From Candidatus Falkowiibacteriota bacterium (GTDB lineage: Bacteria; Patescibacteriota; Patescibacteriia; Patescibacteriales; UBA12465): DNA of 15,575 nucleotides. The translations under genes and the position numbers were made by a program. This document shows positions 1-6,483 of this stretch, in pieces; position 1 is the first letter of the stretch; each line of letters starts with the position of its first letter. The stretch lies in contig JAPLVX010000089.1 of assembly GCA_026396945.1 (NCBI GenBank), positions 2,344-17,918 of the forward strand. Direction: 5' to 3'. The notes under the pieces are model-generated. The model searched no databases. It was not told where the DNA came from and saw only the letters and a program-made list of their open reading frames with translations.

Positions 1-153
1 AACCACGTGATAAGTTGTCTCCCACATTAATTTTTTATAGGGCTTAATTTCAATCCGGCTAATCCCGGTAAAATCAGGGTACTTGGGCAAGACTTCCCGC
101 AAAAATAAATCTTTTATATAGGCCTCGTCTAAAAAAAATTTGGCTTTATTCAT
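1..153 (-). CDS. N-terminus of a possible APH-fold kinase/phosphotransferase (partial)
   Basis: Only the first 51 residues are in the window; the gene runs off the left edge. The ATG is the complement of 151-153, four bases after the stop of the GH57 gene, so it is the last visible member of the minus-strand operon. The fragment begins MNKAKFFLDEAYIKDLF and continues with a short helical stretch and then ISRIEIKPYKKLMWETTYHVV-like sequence (residues 31-51). A helix followed by a strand leading into a T-x-Y-x-V motif resembles the N-lobe entry of aminoglycoside phosphotransferase-like kinases. That fold includes maltokinases, which would fit next to glycogen genes. This is an inference from a very short fragment; the kinase motifs (Brenner HxD, DFG-like) lie outside the window. 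The coding status is well supported by the tight spacing and the open frame, but the function is not. Confidence 0.55.
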   Translation of the reverse strand, partial: MNKAKFFLDEAYIKDLFLREVLPKYPDFTGISRIEIKPYKKLMWETTYHVV

Positions 154-157
154 ATTT

Positions 158-1321
158 TTAAAAATGTTCCTCCCAATGTTTATGCCAAAGCAGCCCCTTG
201 GCTTTAATATATAATTTTTCCGCTTTTATTTTATCGGGCTTAGTTTTGGGATCTACCAGCGACCGAACTGAGCGAATTAAATCGTTCAGACCCCGCTCGA
301 CTTCATCCGGGCTCCAGGCCAAGGGGCCAAAATTATGGAAAAAGTCACGACCGCTGGCCCACCAAAAAGTACAACTGGCCAAACCGCGCTCCAGGTGCCA
401 ACGGTAATAATAATAATTTTTATCATTCTTATATTTAGGGTCTAGGCTCAGCGCTAATTCGGCCAAGCGCCAAGAATAATTTTGAATTTTATTTTTCTGG
501 CTCCGCCATAACCAAAAAGGTCGCCGACTGCTCAGCTCCTGGTTAGTTGATTCCCAGGTTGAGGGCGTTAAATTAACCTTAATTAAATCTTTAGTCTTAA
601 AACTTTTTATAAACTCGGAAATAGTTTGCGTCTTTAAATCTTTCAGTTTAACTAATTTTTCTAGTTCCGCGGTTGGATCTTCGTGCCGCAAACCATAGAG
701 TTCGCCATCGGTGGCCGTAATCGCCAATTCCCGCGTCCCCTTTTTGACTAAATCAAAGACTGATTCCGGCACATAAGAATTGGACAAATCGCGTTCCCGA
801 AAAATAACTTTAAGCCCGCTAGCTCTATCTAAATACATCCGTTTAAAGTCTAGGGATTTATTCAGACGCCCCCCAAGCGCAATCTCGTCTAAAATAATCC
901 ATTGATATCCCAGGCGTCTAACTATTTTAGCTAAACGATCGCTGTAAGCCATTTCCGGCGAAAAAAAACCGCGTAATTTTATCGGGCCAAAATACTTTTT
1001 AATGATTTTCTCCTGCTCCTTTATTTGTCTGACAATCTCCGCCTCGGGTAAAAGAGGCAAAAAGGCATGATAAGCGGCCGAGCCAACTAATTCTACCTGG
1101 CCTCTTTTTATCAAAATCGCTAAGCGATCCAATAAGTCTTGATAACCAGCGTCTTCCAGGCGTAATAAAAGACAGGCACTGATATTTAAAGTGAATTTCA
1201 AAGTTTTATGCTCATCTAATAAATTAACTAAACGGCGATAACTTTTATCAGCCGCCTCCTTAATATAATAAACATCGAGATTGGCTGGCTGATATAAATG
1301 TAAAAAATTTAACCACAACAT
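158..1321 (-). CDS. Glycoside hydrolase family 57 protein (alpha-amylase/glucanotransferase-like)
   Basis: This 387-residue protein carries the GH57 catalytic motifs in order. HLYQP at residues 8-12 matches motif 1 (HxHQP). VELVGSAAYHAFLPLL at about 76-91 matches motif 2. SPEMAY at 121-126 places E123 as the expected nucleophile. ATDGELYG at 203-210 places D205 as the expected acid/base. WWASGRDFFHNFG at about 320-332 matches the region of motif 5. There is no signal peptide, so the enzyme is probably cytoplasmic. Known GH57 members hydrolyse or transfer alpha-1,4/1,6-glucans; the exact specificity (amylase, branching enzyme, 4-alpha-glucanotransferase) cannot be read here. At 387 residues it is short for the family and looks like little more than the catalytic barrel plus a helical part. 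It follows glgA by three bases, which implies a role in making or remodelling an alpha-glucan. Confidence 0.9.
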   Translation of the reverse strand: MLWLNFLHLYQPANLDVYYIKEAADKSYRRLVNLLDEHKTLKFTLNISACLLLRLEDAGYQDLLDRLAILIKRGQVELVGSAAYHAFLPLLPEAEIVRQIKEQEKIIKKYFGPIKLRGFFSPEMAYSDRLAKIVRRLGYQWIILDEIALGGRLNKSLDFKRMYLDRASGLKVIFRERDLSNSYVPESVFDLVKKGTRELAITATDGELYGLRHEDPTAELEKLVKLKDLKTQTISEFIKSFKTKDLIKVNLTPSTWESTNQELSSRRPFWLWRSQKNKIQNYSWRLAELALSLDPKYKNDKNYYYYRWHLERGLASCTFWWASGRDFFHNFGPLAWSPDEVERGLNDLIRSVRSLVDPKTKPDKIKAEKLYIKAKGLLWHKHWEEHF

Positions 1322-1324
1322 AAA

Positions 1325-2788
1325 TTATTTTAAAACTCGTTTGTACAATTCTAAATATTTTTTCGCCGGGATCTCCCAGCTGTTCGATTGCTTCATAATT
1401 CTTTTTACTAAGCTAGACCAAAGACTTTTATTTTTATAGTTTTCGAGTGCGCGAATAATCGCGGCAAATAAAGCAAATTCATCTTCTTGCTTAAAAGTAA
1501 AACCGGTGCCTCTTTTACCAGCCGGGGAAAAATTTTCCACCGTATCATATAAGCCGCCAATCTCTCGGACTATCGGCACACAACCGTAACGCATGGCGAT
1601 TAATTGATTAATGCCGCAAGGTTCGTGATTGGAGGGCAAAAGAAAAAAATCCGCGCCGGCATAAACTAGAGTCTCGTATTTTTGGTTTTGTTCGTGGGAG
1701 GGGACGACAATTAATTTTTTGGGGTATTTTTTGGAAATTTTTTGGAGAGCGCTTAAATAAGTTTTGTCCCCGGCGCCGATAATAATAAATTGGGCATCCA
1801 GGCGCATTAGCTGCGGCGATAATTCAATAATTAATTCAAAGCCTTTTTGAAAAGTTACTCGTGAGGTGGTGCAAAAAACCGGCACTTCTGAATTTATCGG
1901 CAAACCAAACTTCTTTTGCAAAACTTTTTTATTATCTTTTTTGCCAAGAATTGTTTCGTAACCATAGCGCTTAGCCAGACCCTTATCGCTTTGCGGATTA
2001 TAAGCATTATAATCAATGCCGTTAATAATTCCGAACAAACGCTCTTGGCGGTTTTGTAAAATCCGGTGTAAATCCTGACCAAACTTCTTGGTCATGATTT
2101 CCTCCCGATATTGCTCGCTCACCGTATTGATAATATCCGCCGATAAGATCGCGCGCTTGGCAAAGTTAATATTTTCTAAATCTGGATCGCTCAGATGCGG
2201 GATGCGGGTGCGGCCGTAATCTTTCTTGGCCGCCGGGACTTCCCACCAATTATGTCCAAGTTGAAAAATCAGATTATGAATGGTAAAAATTGTCTTAGCG
2301 TTTTTTAAAGTCTTGGAGTAACGAAAATCAGTTTTTAAAAAATACGGGATCAGGCCGGTCTGCCAATCATGGCAATGGATAATATCGGCCGGGAATTTCA
2401 AAAGCGATATTAATTTTAAGGCGGCAATATTAAACACTAGGAAACGAGCATTTTCCCGACTCGACCCATACAAGCGTTTATGTTTAGAAAAATATTTTTT
2501 ATTCTCAATAAAATAAACTGGCAGACCGGGCATTAAATAGGCCTGCCAATAATTAACCTTGATTGCTTCGGCCGAATTCAGAACGACGGTCACGTCTTTA
2601 AACAAAAGTCTCAAATTGTTTTTCTTTTTATCAATTACCTGACCATAAAGCGGCGTAATAATCCTAACTTCATGACCCAAACGATTTAGGGCTTTAGGCA
2701 GACTGCGTGCCACATCGGCTAAACCGCCGGTCTTGGAATAAGGCGCCACCTCTGAAGCAATGTGAATAATTTTTAATTTCTTGGACAT
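1325..2788 (-). CDS. glgA: Glycogen/starch synthase (GT5)
   Basis: The 487-residue product transfers glucose from a nucleotide sugar (ADP-glucose in most bacteria) to the non-reducing end of an alpha-1,4-glucan. The N-terminal signature SEVAPYSKTGGLADV (about residues 12-26) contains the KTGG nucleotide-sugar motif at 19-22. HCHDWQTGL and TIHN follow in the first Rossmann domain. FGIINGIDYNAYNP marks the domain border. The C-terminal EPCGINQLIAMRYG and REIGGLYDTV segments carry the conserved Glu and the GGL motif of GT5 enzymes. Length and motif order are normal, and no disruption is seen. Its ATG lies inside the 3' end of ruvC with a 16-base overlap (2773-2788), which suggests translational coupling. 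The GH57 gene follows after three bases, so the two probably act on the same cytoplasmic polymer. Confidence 0.96.
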   Translation of the reverse strand: MSKKLKIIHIASEVAPYSKTGGLADVARSLPKALNRLGHEVRIITPLYGQVIDKKKNNLRLLFKDVTVVLNSAEAIKVNYWQAYLMPGLPVYFIENKKYFSKHKRLYGSSRENARFLVFNIAALKLISLLKFPADIIHCHDWQTGLIPYFLKTDFRYSKTLKNAKTIFTIHNLIFQLGHNWWEVPAAKKDYGRTRIPHLSDPDLENINFAKRAILSADIINTVSEQYREEIMTKKFGQDLHRILQNRQERLFGIINGIDYNAYNPQSDKGLAKRYGYETILGKKDNKKVLQKKFGLPINSEVPVFCTTSRVTFQKGFELIIELSPQLMRLDAQFIIIGAGDKTYLSALQKISKKYPKKLIVVPSHEQNQKYETLVYAGADFFLLPSNHEPCGINQLIAMRYGCVPIVREIGGLYDTVENFSPAGKRGTGFTFKQEDEFALFAAIIRALENYKNKSLWSSLVKRIMKQSNSWEIPAKKYLELYKRVLK

Positions 2789-3261
2789 AAACGATGATTT
2801 AAAGCGCAGACCGCGATCGCCAGGGCGTCAGCGGCGTCATCTGGGCGCGGTAATTCTGATAAATTTAAAATTAATTTGACCATTTTTTGCACTTGTAATT
2901 TGGAAGCCTGCCCATAGGCGGACACGGCTTGTTTAACTTGCGAGGGCGTAAAATGGATAATCGGCAGTTTATTTTGTTTCAAAACCAAGAGCACGACGCC
3001 TCGCGCTTGTCCGACAATTAAGGCAGTCCGCACGTTTTTATTAAAAAACAATTCTTCGACGGCGGCGGAGTCGGGCTGATATTTTTTGATTAATTTATCC
3101 AGTTGTTGATAGAGGTCGGCTAAACGATCAGCTAAATCGGTTCGCGCTTTAGTCTTAATCGAACCATAAGCCAAACAAGATAGCTGGGCGCCATCTTCTT
3201 TGATTAGTCCGTAACCGGTGTCAGCGATTCCGGGATCAATGCCTAAAATTATTTGGGGCAT
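2773..3261 (-). CDS. ruvC: Crossover junction endodeoxyribonuclease RuvC
   Basis: This 162-residue protein resolves Holliday junctions in homologous recombination, normally as a dimer working with RuvAB. The RNase H-like fold starts with IILGIDPGIADTGYG, giving D9 as the first metal ligand. AAVEELFF supplies E69, and PRPDDAADALAIA near the C-terminus supplies D142 and D145. All four acidic positions of the family are therefore present. Length is close to the usual 160-175. The gene sits 12 bases after yebC, the classic bacterial yebC-ruvC neighbourhood, and overlaps glgA by 16 bases. ruvA and ruvB are not in the window. Confidence 0.96.
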   Translation of the reverse strand: MPQIILGIDPGIADTGYGLIKEDGAQLSCLAYGSIKTKARTDLADRLADLYQQLDKLIKKYQPDSAAVEELFFNKNVRTALIVGQARGVVLLVLKQNKLPIIHFTPSQVKQAVSAYGQASKLQVQKMVKLILNLSELPRPDDAADALAIAVCALNHRLCPRN

Positions 3262-3273
3262 GAAACAAAAATA

Positions 3274-3996
3274 TTAAGCTAAATTAGTATAATAGTCGTT
3301 GATATCTTCATTGTCTTCCAGCTCTTCCATAAATTTATCAATTTTTTCTTGACCCTCGGCGACCAGCCTGACTTTTTCCTTGGCCACGTATTCTAAGTCG
3401 GCGCTGGTAATTTTTAAATTCCTAGATTCCAATTGCTCTCTTATTTTATGAAGGTCGTGCGCCAGCGTATAAATTGTTATTCCCTCAACTTCTTTTTGGA
3501 AATCAATAATTCCCTCATCAATTAAGGCTAACTCCAAATCGTCGGAATTAATATTCTTAGCTTGCAACTCTTCTTGATTAATCCGAATTACTCCTAATTG
3601 AGAAAAATTCCACATCACCGATCCGAAAGAACCACCGACTTTAGTAAATAAATGACGAACGCTCGAAGCGCTGCGATTTTTATTATCGGTTAAACATTTA
3701 ACGATAAACTGCACGCCAACTGGTCCCAGGCCCTCATAATACAATTCTTCAACTTGCGCGCCGCCGAGTTCCCCGGTGCCGCGCTTAATGGCTCGATCAA
3801 TATTATCCTTGGGCATATTAGACATCCGCGCTTTATCAATCGCTAATCTTAAAGAGGCATTAGCATTAGGGTCACCGCCTCGTTCCCGAGCGGCGATGGT
3901 AATAATATTGGCTAATTTAGTAAAAACTGCGCCCCGCTTGGCATCAACGATCGCTTTTTGCCGGTGCGTGGTGGCCCATTTAGAGTGTCCGGACAT
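3274..3996 (-). CDS. yebC: YebC/PmpR family DNA-binding regulatory protein
   Basis: The frame is open from 4074, but the family begins with M(S/A)GHSKW. I therefore place the start at the ATG complementary to 3994-3996, giving 240 residues beginning MSGHSKWATTHRQKAIVDAK. YebC proteins are three-domain cytoplasmic proteins reported as transcriptional regulators; some homologues (TACO1-like) help ribosomes through proline-rich stretches. Visible family hallmarks are GHSKW, KRGAVFTKL, the GG(D/N)P segment, ARMSNMPKDNIDRAIKRG, and the domain containing YEGLGPVGVQFIVKCLTDN. The C-terminus ends EDNEDINDYYTNLA, as expected for the family. No good Shine-Dalgarno sequence precedes the chosen start. 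The GGAGG further up overlaps an alternative ATG that would add 13 residues unlike the family. It is the first gene of the operon with ruvC, glgA and GH57. Confidence 0.93.
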   Translation of the reverse strand: MSGHSKWATTHRQKAIVDAKRGAVFTKLANIITIAARERGGDPNANASLRLAIDKARMSNMPKDNIDRAIKRGTGELGGAQVEELYYEGLGPVGVQFIVKCLTDNKNRSASSVRHLFTKVGGSFGSVMWNFSQLGVIRINQEELQAKNINSDDLELALIDEGIIDFQKEVEGITIYTLAHDLHKIREQLESRNLKITSADLEYVAKEKVRLVAEGQEKIDKFMEELEDNEDINDYYTNLA

Positions 3997-4058
3997 AAAT
4001 TTAAAATTATAAGTCCCAATAAATTCCTCCATTTTTCTTGCCTTCACTTTAGCGTAAA

Positions 4059-4087
4059 TTGAAATAAAAATCAATCTAAATTATAAT
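4059..4087 (+). promoter_or_regulatory. Near-consensus sigma70-type promoter of the SIS-like gene
   Basis: TTGAAA (4059-4064) and TATAAT (4082-4087) are separated by exactly 17 bases, giving an expected start near 4094, about 22 bases before the ATG at 4116. The -10 box is part of the near-palindrome ATTATAAT, so the complement of 4080-4085 also reads TATAAT and could serve yebC on the other strand. The minus-strand -35 is poor. Confidence 0.75.
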
Positions 4088-4115
4088 GAAGAAGCAATGA
4101 TTAATACGCAAAAAT

Positions 4116-5048
4116 ATGAATATTAACCTGAAGACCAAAAACATCGCTAATTTGAATACCATCGTCCTGGCCGGCTTAGACTTTTTTATTAAAAACAAAG
4201 TGACGCGCTTGAATTTTAAAAATAAATCGCTCTGCTTTGTCGTCGGCAGTGTTAACGCTTATAATACCGGACGAATGCTTTTTCATAAACAAGCCGCCTT
4301 GTTCGCGGACGAGGGTAATTTTCTAGAAATTCTAAAAACTTATAAATCTTTAATCGCTAGCCAGAGTGTTAAAGAGGCAATTATTATTTCCGCTTCTGGG
4401 GAGAAAGATTCGATTTGGGAAATAAAAGCGGCTAAGGCCGCCGGACTTAAAACCACTCTTTTAACTTGCAATCCCGATTCTTCAGGCGCTAAATTAGCGG
4501 ATAAGAATTTTTTCTTCAAAAAAATATCCGAGCCCTATTCCTATAACTTTTCCACTTACTTAGGGATGATTTTAAGCGCCACCCAAGAAAATCCAATCGC
4601 TATAAAAAAATTCCTGGGACGAATAAAAATGCCAAGAAACTTCAAAAATTATTCTTTCTTTACTTTTATTTTGCCGGATAAATTTAAACCGATTGTTGAC
4701 ATGCTTAATGTTAAGGATGATGAATTATTTGGACCTTACTCTAGTCTACGCGCCTATTCCGAGGGTAACGCCCGCCACGCTAAATTTATCTGCGAATCAA
4801 ACAAAGAACTAGTTGTTAGCTTTGGTAAAAATCCTTATTTTGGCTTAGCCAAAAACCGTTGGAAAATATCTTTGCCTAAAGAAGCTGACTTTGGCCTCGT
4901 TCTATCTTTAGCCTATTATTTGTCGGGCTTGATTCAAGCAAGTAAACCGAGCTACTTTAAAAATGGTCTGGCTAATTATTGCTATAAAACTGGCCCAAAA
5001 CCATATAAACAAGCTAAACCATTTGCAGTCATTGTGCCCGGGAATTAA
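4116..5048 (+). CDS. SIS-domain-like (sugar isomerase fold) protein
   Basis: The 310-residue protein has no signal peptide or membrane segment. Residues 88-135 read AIIISASGEKDSIWEIKAA, then KAAGLKTTLLTCNPDS and a KLADKNFFF-like strand. This follows the SIS-domain pattern: a strand ending in a Ser-rich phosphosugar-binding loop, a helix with alternating Ala/Lys, a strand ending in a TxNPxS turn, then the next strand. SIS domains bind phosphosugars and act as isomerases or regulators. A second half (about 175-310) with RAYSEGNARHAKF and a Gly/Tyr-rich end may be the second SIS lobe. I cannot assign a substrate; a phosphoglucose/phosphomannose isomerase-like role is possible but unproven. The gene is transcribed alone, away from the glycogen operon, from its own strong promoter and ends at a terminator. 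Confidence 0.75.
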   Translation: MNINLKTKNIANLNTIVLAGLDFFIKNKVTRLNFKNKSLCFVVGSVNAYNTGRMLFHKQAALFADEGNFLEILKTYKSLIASQSVKEAIIISASGEKDSIWEIKAAKAAGLKTTLLTCNPDSSGAKLADKNFFFKKISEPYSYNFSTYLGMILSATQENPIAIKKFLGRIKMPRNFKNYSFFTFILPDKFKPIVDMLNVKDDELFGPYSSLRAYSEGNARHAKFICESNKELVVSFGKNPYFGLAKNRWKISLPKEADFGLVLSLAYYLSGLIQASKPSYFKNGLANYCYKTGPKPYKQAKPFAVIVPGN

Positions 5049-5083
5049 AAATAAATTACAAAAATAAATTTTTTTAAAAAAGA

Positions 5084-5108
5084 GGGGCCGTTTAGCGGTC
5101 CCTTTTTT
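5084..5108. terminator. Bidirectional rho-independent terminator
   Basis: GGGGCCG (5084-5090) pairs with CGGTCCC (5096-5102), with one G-T pair, around a TTTAG loop, followed by six T on the plus strand. An A run upstream becomes a U tract for minus-strand transcripts. It lies between the convergent SIS-like gene (ends 5048) and the acyl carrier protein gene (ends 5140), so it can serve both. Confidence 0.88.
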
Positions 5109-5139
5109 CGATCTTTTCTTTACGATCTGAATAATCGGT

Positions 5140-5466
5140 TTACTCAGCTCTTTCGCCAAGGAGGCTGATCACACAAGCGCAAATAGCGCCTAAGCTGGTA
5201 AATTTGTCGAAATCTTCATCGGGAATAGAGATGTTATACTCTTTTTCTACTTCCAACACAAATTCGGCGTTGTCCATGGAATCTAAGCCCAAGTTATTTT
5301 TAGGGTCGGATTCTCTGGTAATCTTGTCTGAATCAATCCCGCTTTTATTGTGGACTAATTCTTGGATAAAGGCGAAGACCTCAGCTTCGGAAATTTTGGT
5401 GGTCACAGTGTCACCACTGGCAGTATTTTCTTCGCCGGCGGCGGCAATTTCTTCATCGTTACACAT
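5140..5466 (-). CDS. acpP: Acyl carrier protein
   Basis: I choose the ATG complementary to 5464-5466 (108 residues, MCNDEEIAAAGEE...). The frame is open to 5529, but the extra 21 residues are a hydrophobic stretch unlike any ACP. The carrier domain covers about residues 35-105. It holds the phosphopantetheine site in NNLGLDSMDNAEFV, with Ser63 as the attachment residue. EVEKEYNISIPDEDFDKFTSLGA follows, the typical helix II/III region. ACP carries acyl chains as a 4'-phosphopantetheine thioester in the cytoplasm. The first ~25 residues are an acidic, low-complexity extension beyond the usual 75-80 residue length. No other fatty-acid gene is adjacent. A promoter is visible upstream and a terminator downstream, so it seems monocistronic. 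Confidence 0.9.
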   Translation of the reverse strand: MCNDEEIAAAGEENTASGDTVTTKISEAEVFAFIQELVHNKSGIDSDKITRESDPKNNLGLDSMDNAEFVLEVEKEYNISIPDEDFDKFTSLGAICACVISLLGERAE

Positions 5467-5549
5467 GATTACAGGTTTTTGGTGAATAAATGGGGTGAAT
5501 AAACAGAAGATTAATAAACAAAGAGACAATTTTAAAAGAAAGTATTTTC

Positions 5550-5578
5550 ATCCTAGATGATAAAACAATTCTGGTCAA
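5550..5578 (-). promoter_or_regulatory. Promoter of the acyl carrier protein gene
   Basis: Read on the minus strand, TTGACC (complement of 5573-5578) and TAGGAT (complement of 5550-5555) are 17 bases apart. The expected start is near 5543, leaving a leader of about 75 bases before the ATG at 5466. This position is compatible with the chosen ACP start. Confidence 0.6.
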
Positions 5579-5597
5579 TGATTCTTAATCTAATTAA

Positions 5598-5612
5598 TGG
5601 CCATTATGGCCA
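5598..5612. repeat. Small palindromic repeat TGGCCA-TTA-TGGCCA
   Basis: Two copies of the palindrome TGGCCA are spaced by three bases, between the ACP promoter and the end of the phosphoglycerate mutase gene. It can form a 6-bp hairpin but has no T tract on either side, so it is a poor terminator. It lies about 20 bases upstream of the ACP -35 box and could be an operator; its function is unknown. Confidence 0.45.
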
Positions 5613-5640
5613 CGCTCAGCTGGCTTAGACCGCTTTAATA

Positions 5641-6375
5641 TTATCTTTTAGTTTGATTTTTAACTTCGCTGATAGCGGCCGCCAACTCTTTCCGGCTGGC
5701 CAAATAATAATGTTTAATCGGTTTCAGATTATTATCTAATTCATAAACCATCGGGATGCCAGTCGGAATATTAATTTCGGCGATCTCTGCCGCTGACAAT
5801 TTATCTAAATATTTTATTAAAGCGCGCAAGTTATTACCCGAGGCGGAAATAATGATCTTCTTCTTTTGCTTTAGGGCGGGCACAACTAATTCTTGCCAGC
5901 AAGCCTTAGTCCTTTTTTCGACATCCTTTAGGCTTTCGGCTAACGGTACTTTTATCCCCCGATACTTAAGTTCGCCGCTTTGGTTAAACTTATTGCTCTT
6001 CGAAATCTGCGGCGGCCGAACCGCGTAACCGCGCCGCCAAGCTAAGACTTTTTTAGCGCCAAACTTAGCGACTGACTCTGGTTTACTTTTGCCTTGCAAA
6101 TCGCCGTAATGGCGTTCATTCAAGCGCCAATCTTTAATAATCTTTGGTCTCAGACCCGGCATCTCTTTTAAAATCAAGGCTAAGGTTTTAGAGCTCCGCT
6201 TTAAAAAAGAATCAAAGGCCAAATCAAATTTAAAGCCTTTTCGTTTCAAGGTCTGGCCGGCTTTTAGCGCCTCTTTTCGCCCGCGCGGAGTTAAATCAGC
6301 ATCGGTCCAGCCGCAAAATAAATTTTTTTTGTTGAAGGTAGTCTGGCCGTGACGGATTAAAACAATTTTTATCAT
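5641..6375 (-). CDS. gpmA: 2,3-bisphosphoglycerate-dependent phosphoglycerate mutase with His-to-Ser change
   Basis: The 244-residue protein belongs to the histidine phosphatase superfamily and would interconvert 3- and 2-phosphoglycerate in glycolysis. LIRHGQTTFN gives the phospho-acceptor His9 and Arg8. CGWTDADLT follows at 21-29. WRLNERHYGDLQG (83-95) contains Glu87, the usual general acid/base. WRRGYAVRPP and ESLKDVEKR complete the substrate pocket. The C-terminal signature normally reads AHGNSLRAL, with a second catalytic-pocket His. Here it reads SASGNNLRAL, so residue 179 is Ser, encoded by TCG at the complement of 5839-5841. The rest of the block, including NIPTGIPMVYEL, is intact. 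Either activity survives with Ser or the enzyme has shifted function. It has its own extended -10 promoter. Confidence 0.9.
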   Translation of the reverse strand: MIKIVLIRHGQTTFNKKNLFCGWTDADLTPRGRKEALKAGQTLKRKGFKFDLAFDSFLKRSSKTLALILKEMPGLRPKIIKDWRLNERHYGDLQGKSKPESVAKFGAKKVLAWRRGYAVRPPQISKSNKFNQSGELKYRGIKVPLAESLKDVEKRTKACWQELVVPALKQKKKIIISASGNNLRALIKYLDKLSAAEIAEINIPTGIPMVYELDNNLKPIKHYYLASRKELAAAISEVKNQTKR

Positions 6376-6412
6376 AAATTTACTATAAAATTAATTTTTT
6401 AAGGCTAGGTTA

Positions 6413-6440
6413 ATTATACCATAATTATCAAGGCCAACAA
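6413..6440 (-). promoter_or_regulatory. Extended -10 promoter of the phosphoglycerate mutase gene
   Basis: On the minus strand TGGTATAAT (complement of 6413-6421) gives a perfect -10 with an extended TGn. A weak -35 TTGTTG (complement of 6435-6440) lies 16 bases upstream. The predicted start is near 6406, about 30 bases before the ATG. Confidence 0.6.
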
Positions 6441-6469
6441 AAAAACAGCCCTTAATTAGGGCTGTTTTT
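6439..6469 (-). terminator. Rho-independent terminator of the fibronectin-like repeat gene
   Basis: AAAAACAGCCC (6441-6451) and GGGCTGTTTTT (6459-6469) form a perfect 11-bp stem around TTAATTA. On the minus strand the stem runs into seven U, directly after the stop of the gene at 6484. It also insulates the phosphoglycerate mutase promoter from upstream transcription. Confidence 0.92.
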
Positions 6470-6483
6470 AGGAAGAAAAATAA

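Noticed and set aside
3997..4074. 26-residue N-terminal extension of YebC
   Set aside because: The YebC family starts with M-x-GHSKW; the upstream residues are unlike any family member.
5467..5529. N-terminal extension of the ACP as a signal or membrane segment
   Set aside because: It has no positive n-region, lacks family support, and the ACP must be cytoplasmic to be modified.
5459..5551. A 30-codon upstream ORF (MKILSFKIVSLF...) overlapping the ACP start
   Set aside because: It begins at the predicted -10 box, upstream of the expected transcription start, and is out of frame with the ACP; probably chance.
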